Shown piece after piece: positions 50,040 through 58,820 of a DNA stretch of 64,000 bases. Within the stretch, counting starts at the first letter, position 1; each line of letters starts with the position of its first letter. The DNA comes from Scrofimicrobium sp. R131 (GTDB lineage: Bacteria; Actinomycetota; Actinomycetes; Actinomycetales; Actinomycetaceae). The translations under genes were made by a program, and so were the position numbers. The DNA is taken from assembly GCF_040256745.1 (NCBI RefSeq), contig NZ_CP138335.1, positions 2,108,001-2,172,000 on the forward strand, given 5' to 3'. The notes under the pieces were generated by a model. That model searched no databases and had not been told where the DNA came from. It saw only the letters and a program-made list of their open reading frames with translations.

Positions 50040-51703
50040 CGGCGCCCGGAGCTCTCCACGTCGGAGCGGATCGCCCGGCCGATTCGCGCCAGCAGTTCCG
50101 GGCTCACATCCAGGTCCAGGATCCGCGCCCAACTGGGCAGCAGCTCCTCGGTGTAGGTGTGTCCGTGTCCGCCCGGCACCGTCCCGGCAATGGGCAGGTC
50201 CCCGATCAGCTGAACCAGGGTGACCAGCGGGGTGAAGCGCATGTTGGGGGACACGTCGAGGCCCACCCGCTCGCGGAGCCAGTCCGGCTCGCGAAAGGCC
50301 ACCGTCCGGTTAAACCAGACCACCGGGTCCGAGGCGTGCTGGGCAAAGATAATTCGGGGGTGCTCCCACGGGCCGAACTCGCGCCCGAACAGGTCCCGGT
50401 CCAACTGGCCGGGCTCGTTGACAAATCGGGCGTGTTTGCCCGAGTCGTAAACGGGGGCCACCTCGGGTGAGCCGCGGTGGCGACCCTGGGTCAGCTCGCG
50501 CGAAATCCGAGCCCGGTAGGGCGCCCCCACCAGCAGGGCTCCGTCCACCCGGCCCCGCATGTCCGCGAAGTTCAGGAACGGCGCCTGGGCGGCCTCGGCC
50601 CCCAGCGACTCCCCGCTGATGATCAGTTTGGGGCGGCGCTCGGGCGGCAGCTGGTCAATTTCCGCCCGGACGGCCGCGAACAGCACCTCGGCTGAGCGCA
50701 GGCACAGTTCCTTTTGCGTCAGCGCAATGGCGGCGGAGAACAGGTAGGAATACTGCATCGAGATGGTGGCGCAGTTGCCCCGGGTCAGGTACTCCATCGA
50801 CTGGACGATCCACTCGTCCACCCAGCCGGAGCCGGTCGCCACCGAAATCAGCACCACCTCACGGTCCAGGGCGCCGGTTCGGTGCATCTCCTGGACCACC
50901 AGCGCGGCCTCCTCGGCAAAGTCGACGCTGCCGGGAACCAGCCCGGCGTAAACCCGGATCGGTTCGAGCGCGGTCTCGCCCATCACCTGGCCAATCCGGT
51001 GGCGGTGGGGTCCCCGGCCCAGGAAGGTTCGGCCCTGCGCCCCCACCGACTCCCAGGAGCAGAGGGAGGTGGGGGAACCTGAGCGTTCGGCCACCACCGG
51101 CTCGTGCACCCCGGCCGCGGTTCGGTTGTTGCGCCGCTCAGCTTCGCGCGCAAAGAACATCAGGAACCCGCCCAGCACCACCTTGTTGGAGACGAACAGG
51201 GCCAGCACGACGAGGACCGTCGCCGCCAGCAGCCCCGCCAGCGGCTCGTACATCCACTGGCCCAACCAGTGGATCAGCTGCGTGTACACCCAGGCGCCGG
51301 CCCGCGCCACCCCGACCAGGGCCGCGAAAAACACCAGCGTGATCAGCAGGCCCAGCAGGTACTCGCGCCAGCTTTCGGGGCGCATCTCCACCAGGCGGGC
51401 AGCCCGGCGCGAGGACAGGTAGGAGCCGATCACGGACCGCAGGAACCACAGGCCCACCGCGACCCAGAAGATGGTCGGCACCCAAATCTGGGCGGTTTCG
51501 CTCAGTTCCACCCGGAAGCCCAGCCGGTGCGCCGCGTAGGTGAGCAGGTTCTGGCCGATCCAACCGAGGGCGTAGCCGGCCCCCATCAGGGTGCCGGACA
51601 CCAGTCCGTGCCAGAAGCCGCGGCGCGGCAGGAGCGACGGCGACACGGAGATCGCGTACATGATCACCGCGACAAACAGTCCGCCGGCAGAAAAGAGGTC
51701 CAT
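50036..51703 (-). CDS. Membrane-anchored alpha/beta hydrolase family protein
   Basis: A 555-aa protein. The N-terminal 200 residues contain about five transmembrane helices, beginning LFVAVIMYAISVSPSLLPRR, the signature of the Abhydrolase_9 N-terminal domain. The C-terminal half is an alpha/beta hydrolase with nucleophile elbow SGESLGAEA and a late catalytic His candidate in GGHGHTYTEELL. Its substrate is unknown; mycobacterial relatives are uncharacterised. A -10-like TATAGT lies at 51735-51740 (minus strand), and GGAAAG precedes the ATG. It is convergent with the ABC-F gene, overlapping by 4 bp. Confidence 0.82.
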   Translation of the reverse strand: MDLFSAGGLFVAVIMYAISVSPSLLPRRGFWHGLVSGTLMGAGYALGWIGQNLLTYAAHRLGFRVELSETAQIWVPTIFWVAVGLWFLRSVIGSYLSSRRAARLVEMRPESWREYLLGLLITLVFFAALVGVARAGAWVYTQLIHWLGQWMYEPLAGLLAATVLVVLALFVSNKVVLGGFLMFFAREAERRNNRTAAGVHEPVVAERSGSPTSLCSWESVGAQGRTFLGRGPHRHRIGQVMGETALEPIRVYAGLVPGSVDFAEEAALVVQEMHRTGALDREVVLISVATGSGWVDEWIVQSMEYLTRGNCATISMQYSYLFSAAIALTQKELCLRSAEVLFAAVRAEIDQLPPERRPKLIISGESLGAEAAQAPFLNFADMRGRVDGALLVGAPYRARISRELTQGRHRGSPEVAPVYDSGKHARFVNEPGQLDRDLFGREFGPWEHPRIIFAQHASDPVVWFNRTVAFREPDWLRERVGLDVSPNMRFTPLVTLVQLIGDLPIAGTVPGGHGHTYTEELLPSWARILDLDVSPELLARIGRAIRSDVESSGRR

Positions 51704-51824
51704 GCTGTCTTTCCGGTGGGGGATGGGACAGCACTACTATAGCCGGGCTGGCGCCGATCTTCCGGCCCGGCCAAACCCCAGATCCACCCGGCCGAGCCGC
51801 CCGGTCAAACCCGGAAAACAGTGC

Positions 51825-51830
51825 CATAAT
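51825..51830 (+). promoter_or_regulatory. Putative -10 element, leaderless start
   Basis: CATAAT ends 6 nt before the ATG at 51837; no ribosome site is present. Confidence 0.4.
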
Positions 51831-51836
51831 TTGGGT

Positions 51837-52934
51837 ATGTCAGCTCACAATTTCACGGATGAAACCGACCTGCCTCAGCCCCTCCCCCCAGCCTTCCAGG
51901 AAGTCGCCCCCGGCTACCGGCTCGACGACCCGCATGCGGCCCCCACCCTGCGCTGGGGGATCCTCGGTGCCGGCGGGATTGCCCACACTTTTGCCGCCAC
52001 GGTCTCCGCCCACTCCTCCGGCCAGATCGCAGCGGTGGGATCGCGAAACCTCGACCGGGCCCGCGCCTTCGCGCACGAGTTCAACCTGCCCCACGCCTAC
52101 GGTTCCTACGAAGAACTGGTTGCCTCCCCCCACGTCGACGCGATCTACGTGGCCACCCCGCACATTCGCCACCGCGACGACGCCCTCCTAGCCCTGCGGG
52201 CCGGCAAGCCGGTGCTGGTGGAAAAGGCCTTCACCATGACCGCCGCCGAAGCGCGGGAAGTGTTTGACGAGGCGGCCACCCGGAACCTGTTCGTGATGGA
52301 GGCGATGTGGAGTCGCCACCTGCCGCACTATCGGTTCATTCGCGCCCTGATCGAGTCGGGCGCGGGGGGACAGCTGGTGGCCGCCAGCGCGGACCACTCC
52401 CAGTGGCTCCGCCACGTTCCGCGGATGGTCCGCCCCGAGCTTGGCGGGGGCGCCCTGCTGGACCTGGGCGTCTACCCGCTCCACTTCCTGCACCACGCGC
52501 TGGGCCGGCCGACCGAACTGGTGGCGGCCGGGCTGCCCACCGGGACCGGGGTCGATGCGTCCGAGGTGATTCTGGCTCGCTACCCCGCCGCCCTCGGCGT
52601 GGCCAGCGCCACCATGGACGGGATCAACTCCACCGCCGGAACACTCACCTTCGCCAACCTGGCCGTGGAGCTGCCGGAGCAGTTCTACCGCCCGACCGTC
52701 GTCCACCTGCGGACCTTCCCTGACCGGGCCGAAGGTGGGACCGAGCAGCTGGTCACCACCTGGGATGCCCGGGTTCCCGGCGGCTTCCAGTACCAGGCGG
52801 CCGAGGTAGCCCGCTGCGTGGCCGCGGGCCTGACCGAGTCCCCGGTGGTCACCTGGGCGGACACCCTGGACGTGATGGAAATGATGGACGAGGTGGGGCG
52901 CCAGCTGGCGGCCGCGGGGACATTCAGGGAATAA
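51837..52934 (+). CDS. Gfo/Idh/MocA-family oxidoreductase
   Basis: A 365-aa NAD(P)-dependent dehydrogenase. The Rossmann loop is WGILGAGGIAHTFA near residue 40. VATPHIRHRDDALLAL, KPVLVEKAFTMTAAEA and EAMWSRHLP match the dimeric-dihydrodiol/trans-dihydrobenzenediol-like branch, and GGGALLDLGVYPLHFL carries the conserved D-x-G-x-Y. The start at 51837 has a -10-like CATAAT 6 nt upstream; the frame is open to 51591, but that part is antisense to the hydrolase gene. It differs clearly from the family member at 26151. Substrate unknown. Confidence 0.87.
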   Translation: MSAHNFTDETDLPQPLPPAFQEVAPGYRLDDPHAAPTLRWGILGAGGIAHTFAATVSAHSSGQIAAVGSRNLDRARAFAHEFNLPHAYGSYEELVASPHVDAIYVATPHIRHRDDALLALRAGKPVLVEKAFTMTAAEAREVFDEAATRNLFVMEAMWSRHLPHYRFIRALIESGAGGQLVAASADHSQWLRHVPRMVRPELGGGALLDLGVYPLHFLHHALGRPTELVAAGLPTGTGVDASEVILARYPAALGVASATMDGINSTAGTLTFANLAVELPEQFYRPTVVHLRTFPDRAEGGTEQLVTTWDARVPGGFQYQAAEVARCVAAGLTESPVVTWADTLDVMEMMDEVGRQLAAAGTFRE

Positions 52935-53073
52935 CCAGGGTACCCTGAAGCGCCACCCTGAACAGGCGGCTTAATCGGCGCCAGCATGCGGAAAAGTCAC
53001 CCTGACCGGTCCGGTTTGGGGGTGTTTTCGTCGTGCCATGATGAAACTGTTCTCATCAAAGAAAGGTTTCAGC

Positions 53074-53793
53074 ATGCTTGAGCCCCCCATCGTCAGCCTC
53101 CAGCAGGTCGAGAAAACGTACGGCACCGGTGAGGCCGCCGTCACCGCGTTGAATCAGGTTTCCGTCGACTTTTACCCCGGCGCGTTCACCGCCATCATGG
53201 GCCCGTCCGGCTCGGGCAAATCCACCCTGCTGCACCTGCTGGCCGGGTTGGATGTCGCCACCGCCGGCTCGATTCGGCTGGAGGGGGTGGAGCTGACCGG
53301 GCTGGGTGACGACCAGCTGACGCGCCTGCGCCGCGACCGGATCGGTTTCGTCTTCCAGAGTTTCAACCTGGTTCCCACCCTGGATGCGCGGGCCAACATT
53401 TTGCTGCCTCCCTCCCTGGCCGGCCAGAAGGTCGCGGCCGAATGGTTTGACCAGGTGGTGGCGGCCCTCGGACTAACCGACCGGCTTTCGCACCGGCCCC
53501 ACCAGCTGTCGGGCGGCCAGCAGCAGCGGGTGGCGGTGGCCCGGGCCCTGGTGTCCCGCCCGGCGGTAATCGTGGCCGACGAGCCGACCGGGAACTTGGA
53601 CTCGCACTCTTCGGCCGAGGTGCTCCGCCTGCTGCGCGCCGCGGTGGATCAGCTGGGCCAGACCGTCATCATGGTCACCCACGACGCCCCTTCCGCCGCC
53701 CAGTCCGACCGGGTGCTGGTGGTGCGTGACGGCCAGATCGTGGCCGACCTGGATCGCCCCGGCGTGGAAGAGATCGAGGCGGTGTCTCGATGA
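53074..53793 (+). CDS. ABC transporter ATP-binding protein, MacB/LolD type
   Basis: A 239-aa ATPase partner of the FtsX-type permease that follows. Walker A is GPSGSGKST, the Q-loop [12 protein letters not shown], the signature [16 protein letters not shown], Walker [14 protein letters not shown] and the switch VTHD. The start at 53074 is chosen for GAAAGG 7 nt upstream; in-frame ATGs at 53038 and 53041 lack such a site. Its stop overlaps the permease start (ATGA). Systems of this type export peptides, lipoproteins or drugs, or drive mechanotransmission. Confidence 0.88.
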   Translation: MLEPPIVSLQQVEKTYGTGEAAVTALNQVSVDFYPGAFTAIMGPSGSGKSTLLHLLAGLDVATAGSIRLEGVELTGLGDDQLTRLRRDRIGFVFQSFNLVPTLDARANILLPPSLAGQKVAAEWFDQVVAALGLTDRLSHRPHQLSGGQQQRVAVARALVSRPAVIVADEPTGNLDSHSSAEVLRLLRAAVDQLGQTVIMVTHDAPSAAQSDRVLVVRDGQIVADLDRPGVEEIEAVSR

Positions 53794-56228
53794 AGCAACT
53801 GGTTCAGGCCAACCTGCGCACGCACGGTCGCCGCTACCTGGCCACCGGGTTGGCCGTCTTCATTGCCGTGGTCTTCGTCGTGGCGGTGCTGATGCTGTCC
53901 GGGGCGTTGGGCACGTCCATTGGCAACTCGTTTGCCGACCAGTATCGCGGCTCCTCCGCGGTGGTGGAAGACCGGGAGGGGACCGGCACCGACGTGGTGG
54001 AGGAGGTGAGCGGAACCCCCGGGGTGGAACTGGTGGTTCCCGCCCTGAACACCTACGCCCAGTTTGGCGGCTCCGGCCAGCAGTTCGGCAGCATCGCCGG
54101 GGTGCTTCCCGAGCCCCTGTTCCGGCCCCACCTGTCCCAGGGGGAACTCCCGACCGACCCCAACCAGATTGCGCTCGATGCCAAGCTGGCCAGCGCCCTG
54201 GACCTGACGGTAGGTGACCGGCTGACGATTCACCCCTACACCGAGTGGCATTCGCTGGACGTTGAGGTCAGCGGGATCTTCGGGGAGGGGAACTCCCCGG
54301 CCTCCGTGAACTCTGACGCGCTGATGACCCCGGCCGGGATCCACCAGCTCAGCGGCGACTCCTACGCCTCCACCTACCTGGTGGTCGGCTCGGACGGGTT
54401 CACGCAGGAGCAGGTGGCTGCCGCCGTGCGAGCGGCCCTCAGTTCCGACGAGCTGACCGTCCAAACTGAGCAGGAGGCGGTGGAGGCCGCCCTGGCCGAA
54501 GCCAACCTGGCCAGTTCGGGCATGAGCCTGGCCCTGATGGTGTTCCCGGCCATCGCCATCGTGGTGGCCATCATCGTCGTGTCAACCACCTTCCAGGTGC
54601 TGGTCCGCCAGCGCCAGCGGGAACTGGGGTTGCTGCGCTGCGTGGGGGCCACCGGCCGCCAGGTGCGCCGGCTGATCCTGGTCGAGTCCCTCCTGGTCGG
54701 GGTCGTGGCCTCCGCCCTGGGGGTGGCGGTCGGCGTGATTGCGTCCGCCTTGGCTATCAGCGGGTTTGGCCTGCTGCCCTCCCTGACGCAGGCGTTTGGC
54801 TCGGCCAGCTGGCTGACCCTGTTCCTGGTCTTTGTCCTCGGGGTGCTGGTCACCGTGCTGGCGGGCTTGCGCCCCGCGCTGCAGGTGGGGCGGGTCGCTC
54901 CCCTGACCGCCTTCACGGCCGCCGCGGTGGAGCCGGTCGAGCGCACCCGCGGCTGGTGGGTTCGCCTCAGCCTGGGAGCTTTCGTGTCGATCGCGGCCGG
55001 AACCGTGATGGCGATTACCGCCAACTGGCACAGCACCGCCGGCCTGGGCCTGGCCATCGTCAGCGGAATGGCCACCCTGGTGGGGCTGACGCTGTTCCTG
55101 TCGGCGGTGTTCCCGCGCCTGGTGGCCTGGGTGGGGGCGCCCATGCGCTCAACCCTCGGACAACTCGCCACCGGCAACACCCAGCGCAGTCCGGGTCGGA
55201 CCGCCGCCACCGGGGTCTCCATCTTCATCGGGGTCAGCCTGATCGTGATGATGCTGGTGGGAGCCTCGTCCCTCAGCCTGACCATGAACCGGGAGCTAGA
55301 CTCGCGCCTGGCTACCGACCTGGTGATCACCTCCTCGAACGGGGAGCTGACCGAGGCCGACGTGCAGGCGGTGACGGACCTGCCCGGCGTGGCCAAGACC
55401 GCCCCCGAATGGGGCCTGGCCGACGCGAGCGTGGACGGGGAGCCGGTCACCCTCTACGGGGTGGACGCCTCGGACCGGGTGGCCCGAACTCAGGGTGAGC
55501 CGCTGGGCGACGGCCGGGTCCTGGTGCCCGAAACCTCCGGGCTGGAATCCGGGCAAACCGTGAACGTCTGCGTGGCGCAGAACTGCGCTGACCTGGAGGC
55601 GCTGGTGGACACGTCCTGGCTGGCCCAGGACGGGCGGGCCGGCGTCAGCCAGGCGACCCTGGACCGGCTCGGCGCGGGGGTCACCCCCCAGATGCAGGCC
55701 ATTTTGGCGCAGCTGGATTCCACCTCTGACTACCGAACCGTGTCCAACGCGATCGGCAAGTTGGATCAGAGCTGGAGCCTCGGCGGGGCCGCCTCCACCC
55801 GGGCTCAGTTCGACGAGATGATCACCATGATCCTAACCGTGGTCGTTGCCCTGCTCGGGGTGTCGGTCGTCGTCTCACTGGTGGGGGTCTCCAACACGCT
55901 GGCCCTGTCGGTGGCGGAACGGACCCGCGAAAACGGGTTGCTGCGCGCCCTTGGGATGACCCGGCGGCAGGTGTCGCGGATGCTCACCTGGGAGGCGGTG
56001 CTGATCTCCTTCACGGCCGCCCTGGTCGGGGTCGGTGCGGGGATCCTGTTCGGTTGGATTGGGACCGTGGCGGTGATGATGGAGGTGGCCGCCGCCCAGT
56101 TGGATATCCCCTGGCTGCAAATCGTCCTGGTGCTGGCCCTAGCCATCGTGGCCGCCGCCCTGTCGTCCTGGTGGCCGGGACGCAAAGCTGGTCGAACCAG
56201 CCCGGTGGAGGCACTCGCCGTGGACTAG
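53790..56228 (+). CDS. ABC transporter permease, FtsX/MacB-like, 812 aa
   Basis: A two-halved permease. An N-terminal helix is followed by an extracytoplasmic MacB-like domain (about 40-245) and a three-helix FtsX block (VLVRQRQRELGLLRCVGATG). A second helix, loop and FtsX block (LALSVAERTRENGLLRALGM) follows. This duplicated ten-helix layout is common in Gram-positive antimicrobial-peptide or lipid exporters. It is coupled to the ATPase gene by a 4-bp overlap. The 3' end overlaps the convergent methyltransferase gene by 4 bp. Substrate unknown. Confidence 0.88.
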   Translation: MKQLVQANLRTHGRRYLATGLAVFIAVVFVVAVLMLSGALGTSIGNSFADQYRGSSAVVEDREGTGTDVVEEVSGTPGVELVVPALNTYAQFGGSGQQFGSIAGVLPEPLFRPHLSQGELPTDPNQIALDAKLASALDLTVGDRLTIHPYTEWHSLDVEVSGIFGEGNSPASVNSDALMTPAGIHQLSGDSYASTYLVVGSDGFTQEQVAAAVRAALSSDELTVQTEQEAVEAALAEANLASSGMSLALMVFPAIAIVVAIIVVSTTFQVLVRQRQRELGLLRCVGATGRQVRRLILVESLLVGVVASALGVAVGVIASALAISGFGLLPSLTQAFGSASWLTLFLVFVLGVLVTVLAGLRPALQVGRVAPLTAFTAAAVEPVERTRGWWVRLSLGAFVSIAAGTVMAITANWHSTAGLGLAIVSGMATLVGLTLFLSAVFPRLVAWVGAPMRSTLGQLATGNTQRSPGRTAATGVSIFIGVSLIVMMLVGASSLSLTMNRELDSRLATDLVITSSNGELTEADVQAVTDLPGVAKTAPEWGLADASVDGEPVTLYGVDASDRVARTQGEPLGDGRVLVPETSGLESGQTVNVCVAQNCADLEALVDTSWLAQDGRAGVSQATLDRLGAGVTPQMQAILAQLDSTSDYRTVSNAIGKLDQSWSLGGAASTRAQFDEMITMILTVVVALLGVSVVVSLVGVSNTLALSVAERTRENGLLRALGMTRRQVSRMLTWEAVLISFTAALVGVGAGILFGWIGTVAVMMEVAAAQLDIPWLQIVLVLALAIVAAALSSWWPGRKAGRTSPVEALAVD

Positions 56229-56965
56229 GCGGGATCCAGGATCCACAGGAAGGTCAGGTGCGGAATTCGCACCTGACCTTCTTTTGGATAGGCCAGATGG
56301 TCGCGCAGGTACCAGTTCAGGTTGGCCTGCATCCGGCGCTGGCGGGCCGGCCCCGACCCCAGGTAGGAGGAGCGGGTCCGGGCGAGGGCCATCACCTCGT
56401 CCACCGTCAGGGTCTGCACCCAGGGAAAGACCTGAACCAGACGGGTCTTAAACCCGGGCAGACGGGGGTTCCAGTCGGCCCGAATCACATCGCCCGAACG
56501 CATGATCCGGCTCAGCCGGTGGACCCACGGCTCCCCGACCTCCATCTGATTTTGGATGATGGCGCCATGCCCACCCGGAACCAGGATCCGGCTCGCCTCC
56601 GGGCCGGTCCTCTCCCGGTCCACCCAGTGGAAGGACTGGGCCCACACCACCAGGTCCACGCTGGCGGGGGCCAGGCCGGTCGCCTCGGACGTGCCCCGGT
56701 GCCAGGTTAGGCGCGGCTGGGTGGGAGCCCCGCGCGGCATCTCCGGGGCCGGCTCGACCGCTTCGACCCGCACCTGCGGCTCCAGGTCCAGCAGTTGGCG
56801 GGCGAAAATCCCGGTGCCCGCCCCAATGTCCGCCACCGACCGCACCGGCCCCACCCGGGTCAGCAGTGCCTCCAGGGCCGCCTCCGGGTAGCCGGGGCGC
56901 ACCCGGTGATACAGGTCCGGGTCGGCCTGGGCGTACGGGTTCGGGGTGGCGGGCGTCGGTTCCAT
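56225..56965 (-). CDS. Class I SAM-dependent methyltransferase
   Basis: A 246-aa methyltransferase of the methyltransf_11/UbiE-like kind. SAM motif I is VADIGAGTGIFARQLL at about residue 43; VEAVEPAPEM is the acidic ribose-binding strand. DLVVWAQSFHWVDRERTGPE is the D-[LV]-[VI]-x-x-A-x-x-x-H-W pattern typical of small-molecule methyltransferases. The start at 56965 is preceded by a -10-like TAAAAT 7 nt upstream, so it is probably leaderless; the frame is open further up but not family-like. Substrate unknown. Confidence 0.85.
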   Translation of the reverse strand: MEPTPATPNPYAQADPDLYHRVRPGYPEAALEALLTRVGPVRSVADIGAGTGIFARQLLDLEPQVRVEAVEPAPEMPRGAPTQPRLTWHRGTSEATGLAPASVDLVVWAQSFHWVDRERTGPEASRILVPGGHGAIIQNQMEVGEPWVHRLSRIMRSGDVIRADWNPRLPGFKTRLVQVFPWVQTLTVDEVMALARTRSSYLGSGPARQRRMQANLNWYLRDHLAYPKEGQVRIPHLTFLWILDPA

Positions 56966-56972
56966 CGGAGCG

Positions 56973-56978
56973 ATTTTA
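56973..56978 (-). promoter_or_regulatory. Putative -10 element, leaderless start
   Basis: TAAAAT on the minus strand ends 7 nt before the ATG at 56965; no ribosome site is present. Confidence 0.4.
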
Positions 56979-57038
56979 CCCCTGCAAGTTGGGGCGGATG
57001 GGCTTACCCTGTGTACACCCCAAACCGCAGGAGGGCCG

Positions 57039-57782
57039 ATGAACCCGCGCCGCCGATTCCCAGTGGGCTGCTTCTCGCCCGAAGCCATGCTGGTAACCAT
57101 GCTGATTGAGGGGCTCGGCGCCGTCTGGGTGGCGGCCCGCTACCGCCTGAACCGGGTAGGCTGGCTGACGGTGGCGCTGCTGGTGTTCCTGGCCACCTTC
57201 CAACTGGCCGAGTTCCTCATCTGCGAGGACAACCTGATCTCGCACCAGGCTTGGGCCCAGATCGGCTACATGTCGATCACGATGCTGCCCCCGCTCGGGG
57301 TGAGCCTGGCCCTGGCCATCGCCGGGAAACGCGCCCCCTGGGCCCAGCTGATCATGTACGGTCTCTGCTTCGCCTTCGTCTTTTACTGGGGGCTGAACCA
57401 CTGGGCGGTGGACGGCGAGAAATGCTACGGCAACTACGTCTTCATTGAGGCGCACAACGACGCCATGTGGCTCTACGGCACCTACTACTACGTGTTCCTA
57501 GCGGTGGGCACCGTCCTCAGCTTGTGGTGGGCTCACCGGGCCACGGACCAGCGGACAAAATGGGCGCTGCGATGGCTGGCCGTTGGCTACGTCGTCTTCA
57601 TTTTGCCGACCGTGCTGGTCGCGCTGATTGACCCGCACGTCGACAACTCGATCCCCTCAGTCATGTGCGGCTTTGCCGTGCTTCTGGCCCTGATTCTGCT
57701 GTTCGGCGTGATGCCGCTGGCGGGAAGGAAACGGGACCGGTGGCTGGGCCGGCACGCTCGCGGCGGCTCGGCGGGCACCTGA
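57039..57782 (+). CDS. Polytopic membrane protein of unknown function, 247 aa
   Basis: Seven hydrophobic segments (for example LVTMLIEGLGAVWVAARY, LTVALLVFLATFQLAEFLIC, VMCGFAVLLALILLFGVMPL) separated by short loops with many Trp, Tyr and His residues (YWGLNHWAVDGEKCYGNYVF). The layout is reminiscent of histidine-kinase membrane-sensor domains, but no catalytic domain follows. GGAGGGCCG precedes the ATG. The last 126 bp are antisense to the end of the sortase gene. Function not recognised. Confidence 0.65.
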   Translation: MNPRRRFPVGCFSPEAMLVTMLIEGLGAVWVAARYRLNRVGWLTVALLVFLATFQLAEFLICEDNLISHQAWAQIGYMSITMLPPLGVSLALAIAGKRAPWAQLIMYGLCFAFVFYWGLNHWAVDGEKCYGNYVFIEAHNDAMWLYGTYYYVFLAVGTVLSLWWAHRATDQRTKWALRWLAVGYVVFILPTVLVALIDPHVDNSIPSVMCGFAVLLALILLFGVMPLAGRKRDRWLGRHARGGSAGT

Positions 57783-58712
57783 GTTCGGGCCGGACCGGCG
57801 TCGGCGTTTGGGCCGAGGCGGGTAGCCGGCGCGCCAGTACCAGAGCCCGGTCAGCAGGGTGCCTCCAACCAGGATCACCAGCCACCAGGGGAAGCCCGGA
57901 ACCTCCGGTCCCTTCCCCAGATTGTCCAGGTCCTCGGCCGGGGTGGGGTGCACCCGCTCCCCGGTGACCAGGATCCGGTGGGTGTTGATTCCCAGCGGGG
58001 TGCAGGTGACCAGGGTGAGCAGGTCCCGGTCGGCTTCGGGCTTGATGTACATCGACTCGTCTGGGAGTACCACCCGGATCTCGCTGACCCGGTAGGTGAG
58101 AACCTCGCCCAGCACCTCCACCACGATCTTGTCGCCCTCCTTCACCCGATCCAGGTGGGTGAAGATGGTCGCGTTGGCCAGGCCGGAGTGGCCGGTCAGC
58201 ACCGACCTGGTGCCCACCCCTCCCACCGGAAGGGCGGTTCCCTGCAGGTGACCTACCCCCCGCAGCAGGGTGGCGTCGGAGGTGCCGTGGTAGACCGGTA
58301 GGTCCAGGTTGATGGCTGGGACTTTGAGTCGGGCCATCATCCCGGTCGGGTCGTTGTTCAGCATCTCAAAATAGTCGAAGTCGCTGGAGCTGGTCCCAAT
58401 CCCCTCGGCAATGTTAGAGCCGGCCTGATAGCGGGCCACCCCGCTGAGCAGCCGGTTGTATTCGCGGGCTTCCGCCAGTTTCTCCCGGGCGGCGGCCGCC
58501 CCCGACTCGCGGTCGGCCCGCTCCTGGTCGACAATCACGTTGGACTGGTTGTACTGCGTTACCCAGCTGGCCGCCGAAGGGTAGATCAGCGCGCCGAGCC
58601 CGAACAGGGCAAACGCGGCAATCAGGGTGTTGAACAGGCTAAACCGCCACCGGCGCCGCGTCGATTCTGCTGCGTGGCCGGCGGTCCGGGTGCGCACTGC
58701 TGTTCCTGCCAA
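57657..58712 (-). CDS. Class C (pilus) sortase
   Basis: Polymerises pilin subunits through their LPxTG motifs. The protein of about 351 residues has an N-terminal transmembrane helix (LFNTLIAAFALFGLGALIYP), a lid-like region, catalytic His in LTGHSGLANATIFTHLD, catalytic Cys in TLVTCTPLGINTHRILVTGE and the Arg in the same stretch. A C-terminal transmembrane helix (WWLVILVGGTLLTGLWYW) is a class C mark. The TTG at 58712 is favoured because GGAGGAG lies 8 nt upstream; a TTG at 58730 is in frame. A basic tail of about 50 residues overlaps the convergent membrane protein gene. Confidence 0.9.
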   Translation of the reverse strand: MAGTAVRTRTAGHAAESTRRRWRFSLFNTLIAAFALFGLGALIYPSAASWVTQYNQSNVIVDQERADRESGAAAAREKLAEAREYNRLLSGVARYQAGSNIAEGIGTSSSDFDYFEMLNNDPTGMMARLKVPAINLDLPVYHGTSDATLLRGVGHLQGTALPVGGVGTRSVLTGHSGLANATIFTHLDRVKEGDKIVVEVLGEVLTYRVSEIRVVLPDESMYIKPEADRDLLTLVTCTPLGINTHRILVTGERVHPTPAEDLDNLGKGPEVPGFPWWLVILVGGTLLTGLWYWRAGYPPRPKRRRRSGPNSGARRAAASVPAQPPVPFPSRQRHHAEQQNQGQKHGKAAHD

Positions 58713-58757
58713 AGTGATGGTCTCCTCCAAAATGTCTGCGGCCCGGCTGACAGCTTT

Positions 58758-58796
58758 GGAGGGGAAGAGCCCGACCGAGCCGGGCCCCTCCCCTCC
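58758..58796 (-). promoter_or_regulatory. Hairpin between pilin and sortase genes
   Basis: GGAGGGG pairs with CCCCTCC, and an inner GCCCG pairs with CGGGC, separated by a 4x4 internal loop. It lies between the pilin stop and the sortase ribosome site. It has no clear U-tract; it may act as a partial terminator or 3'-stabiliser so that pilin is made in excess. Confidence 0.35.
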
Positions 58797-58820
58797 TGCT
58801 ATTCAACTACCAGAGTCGCC

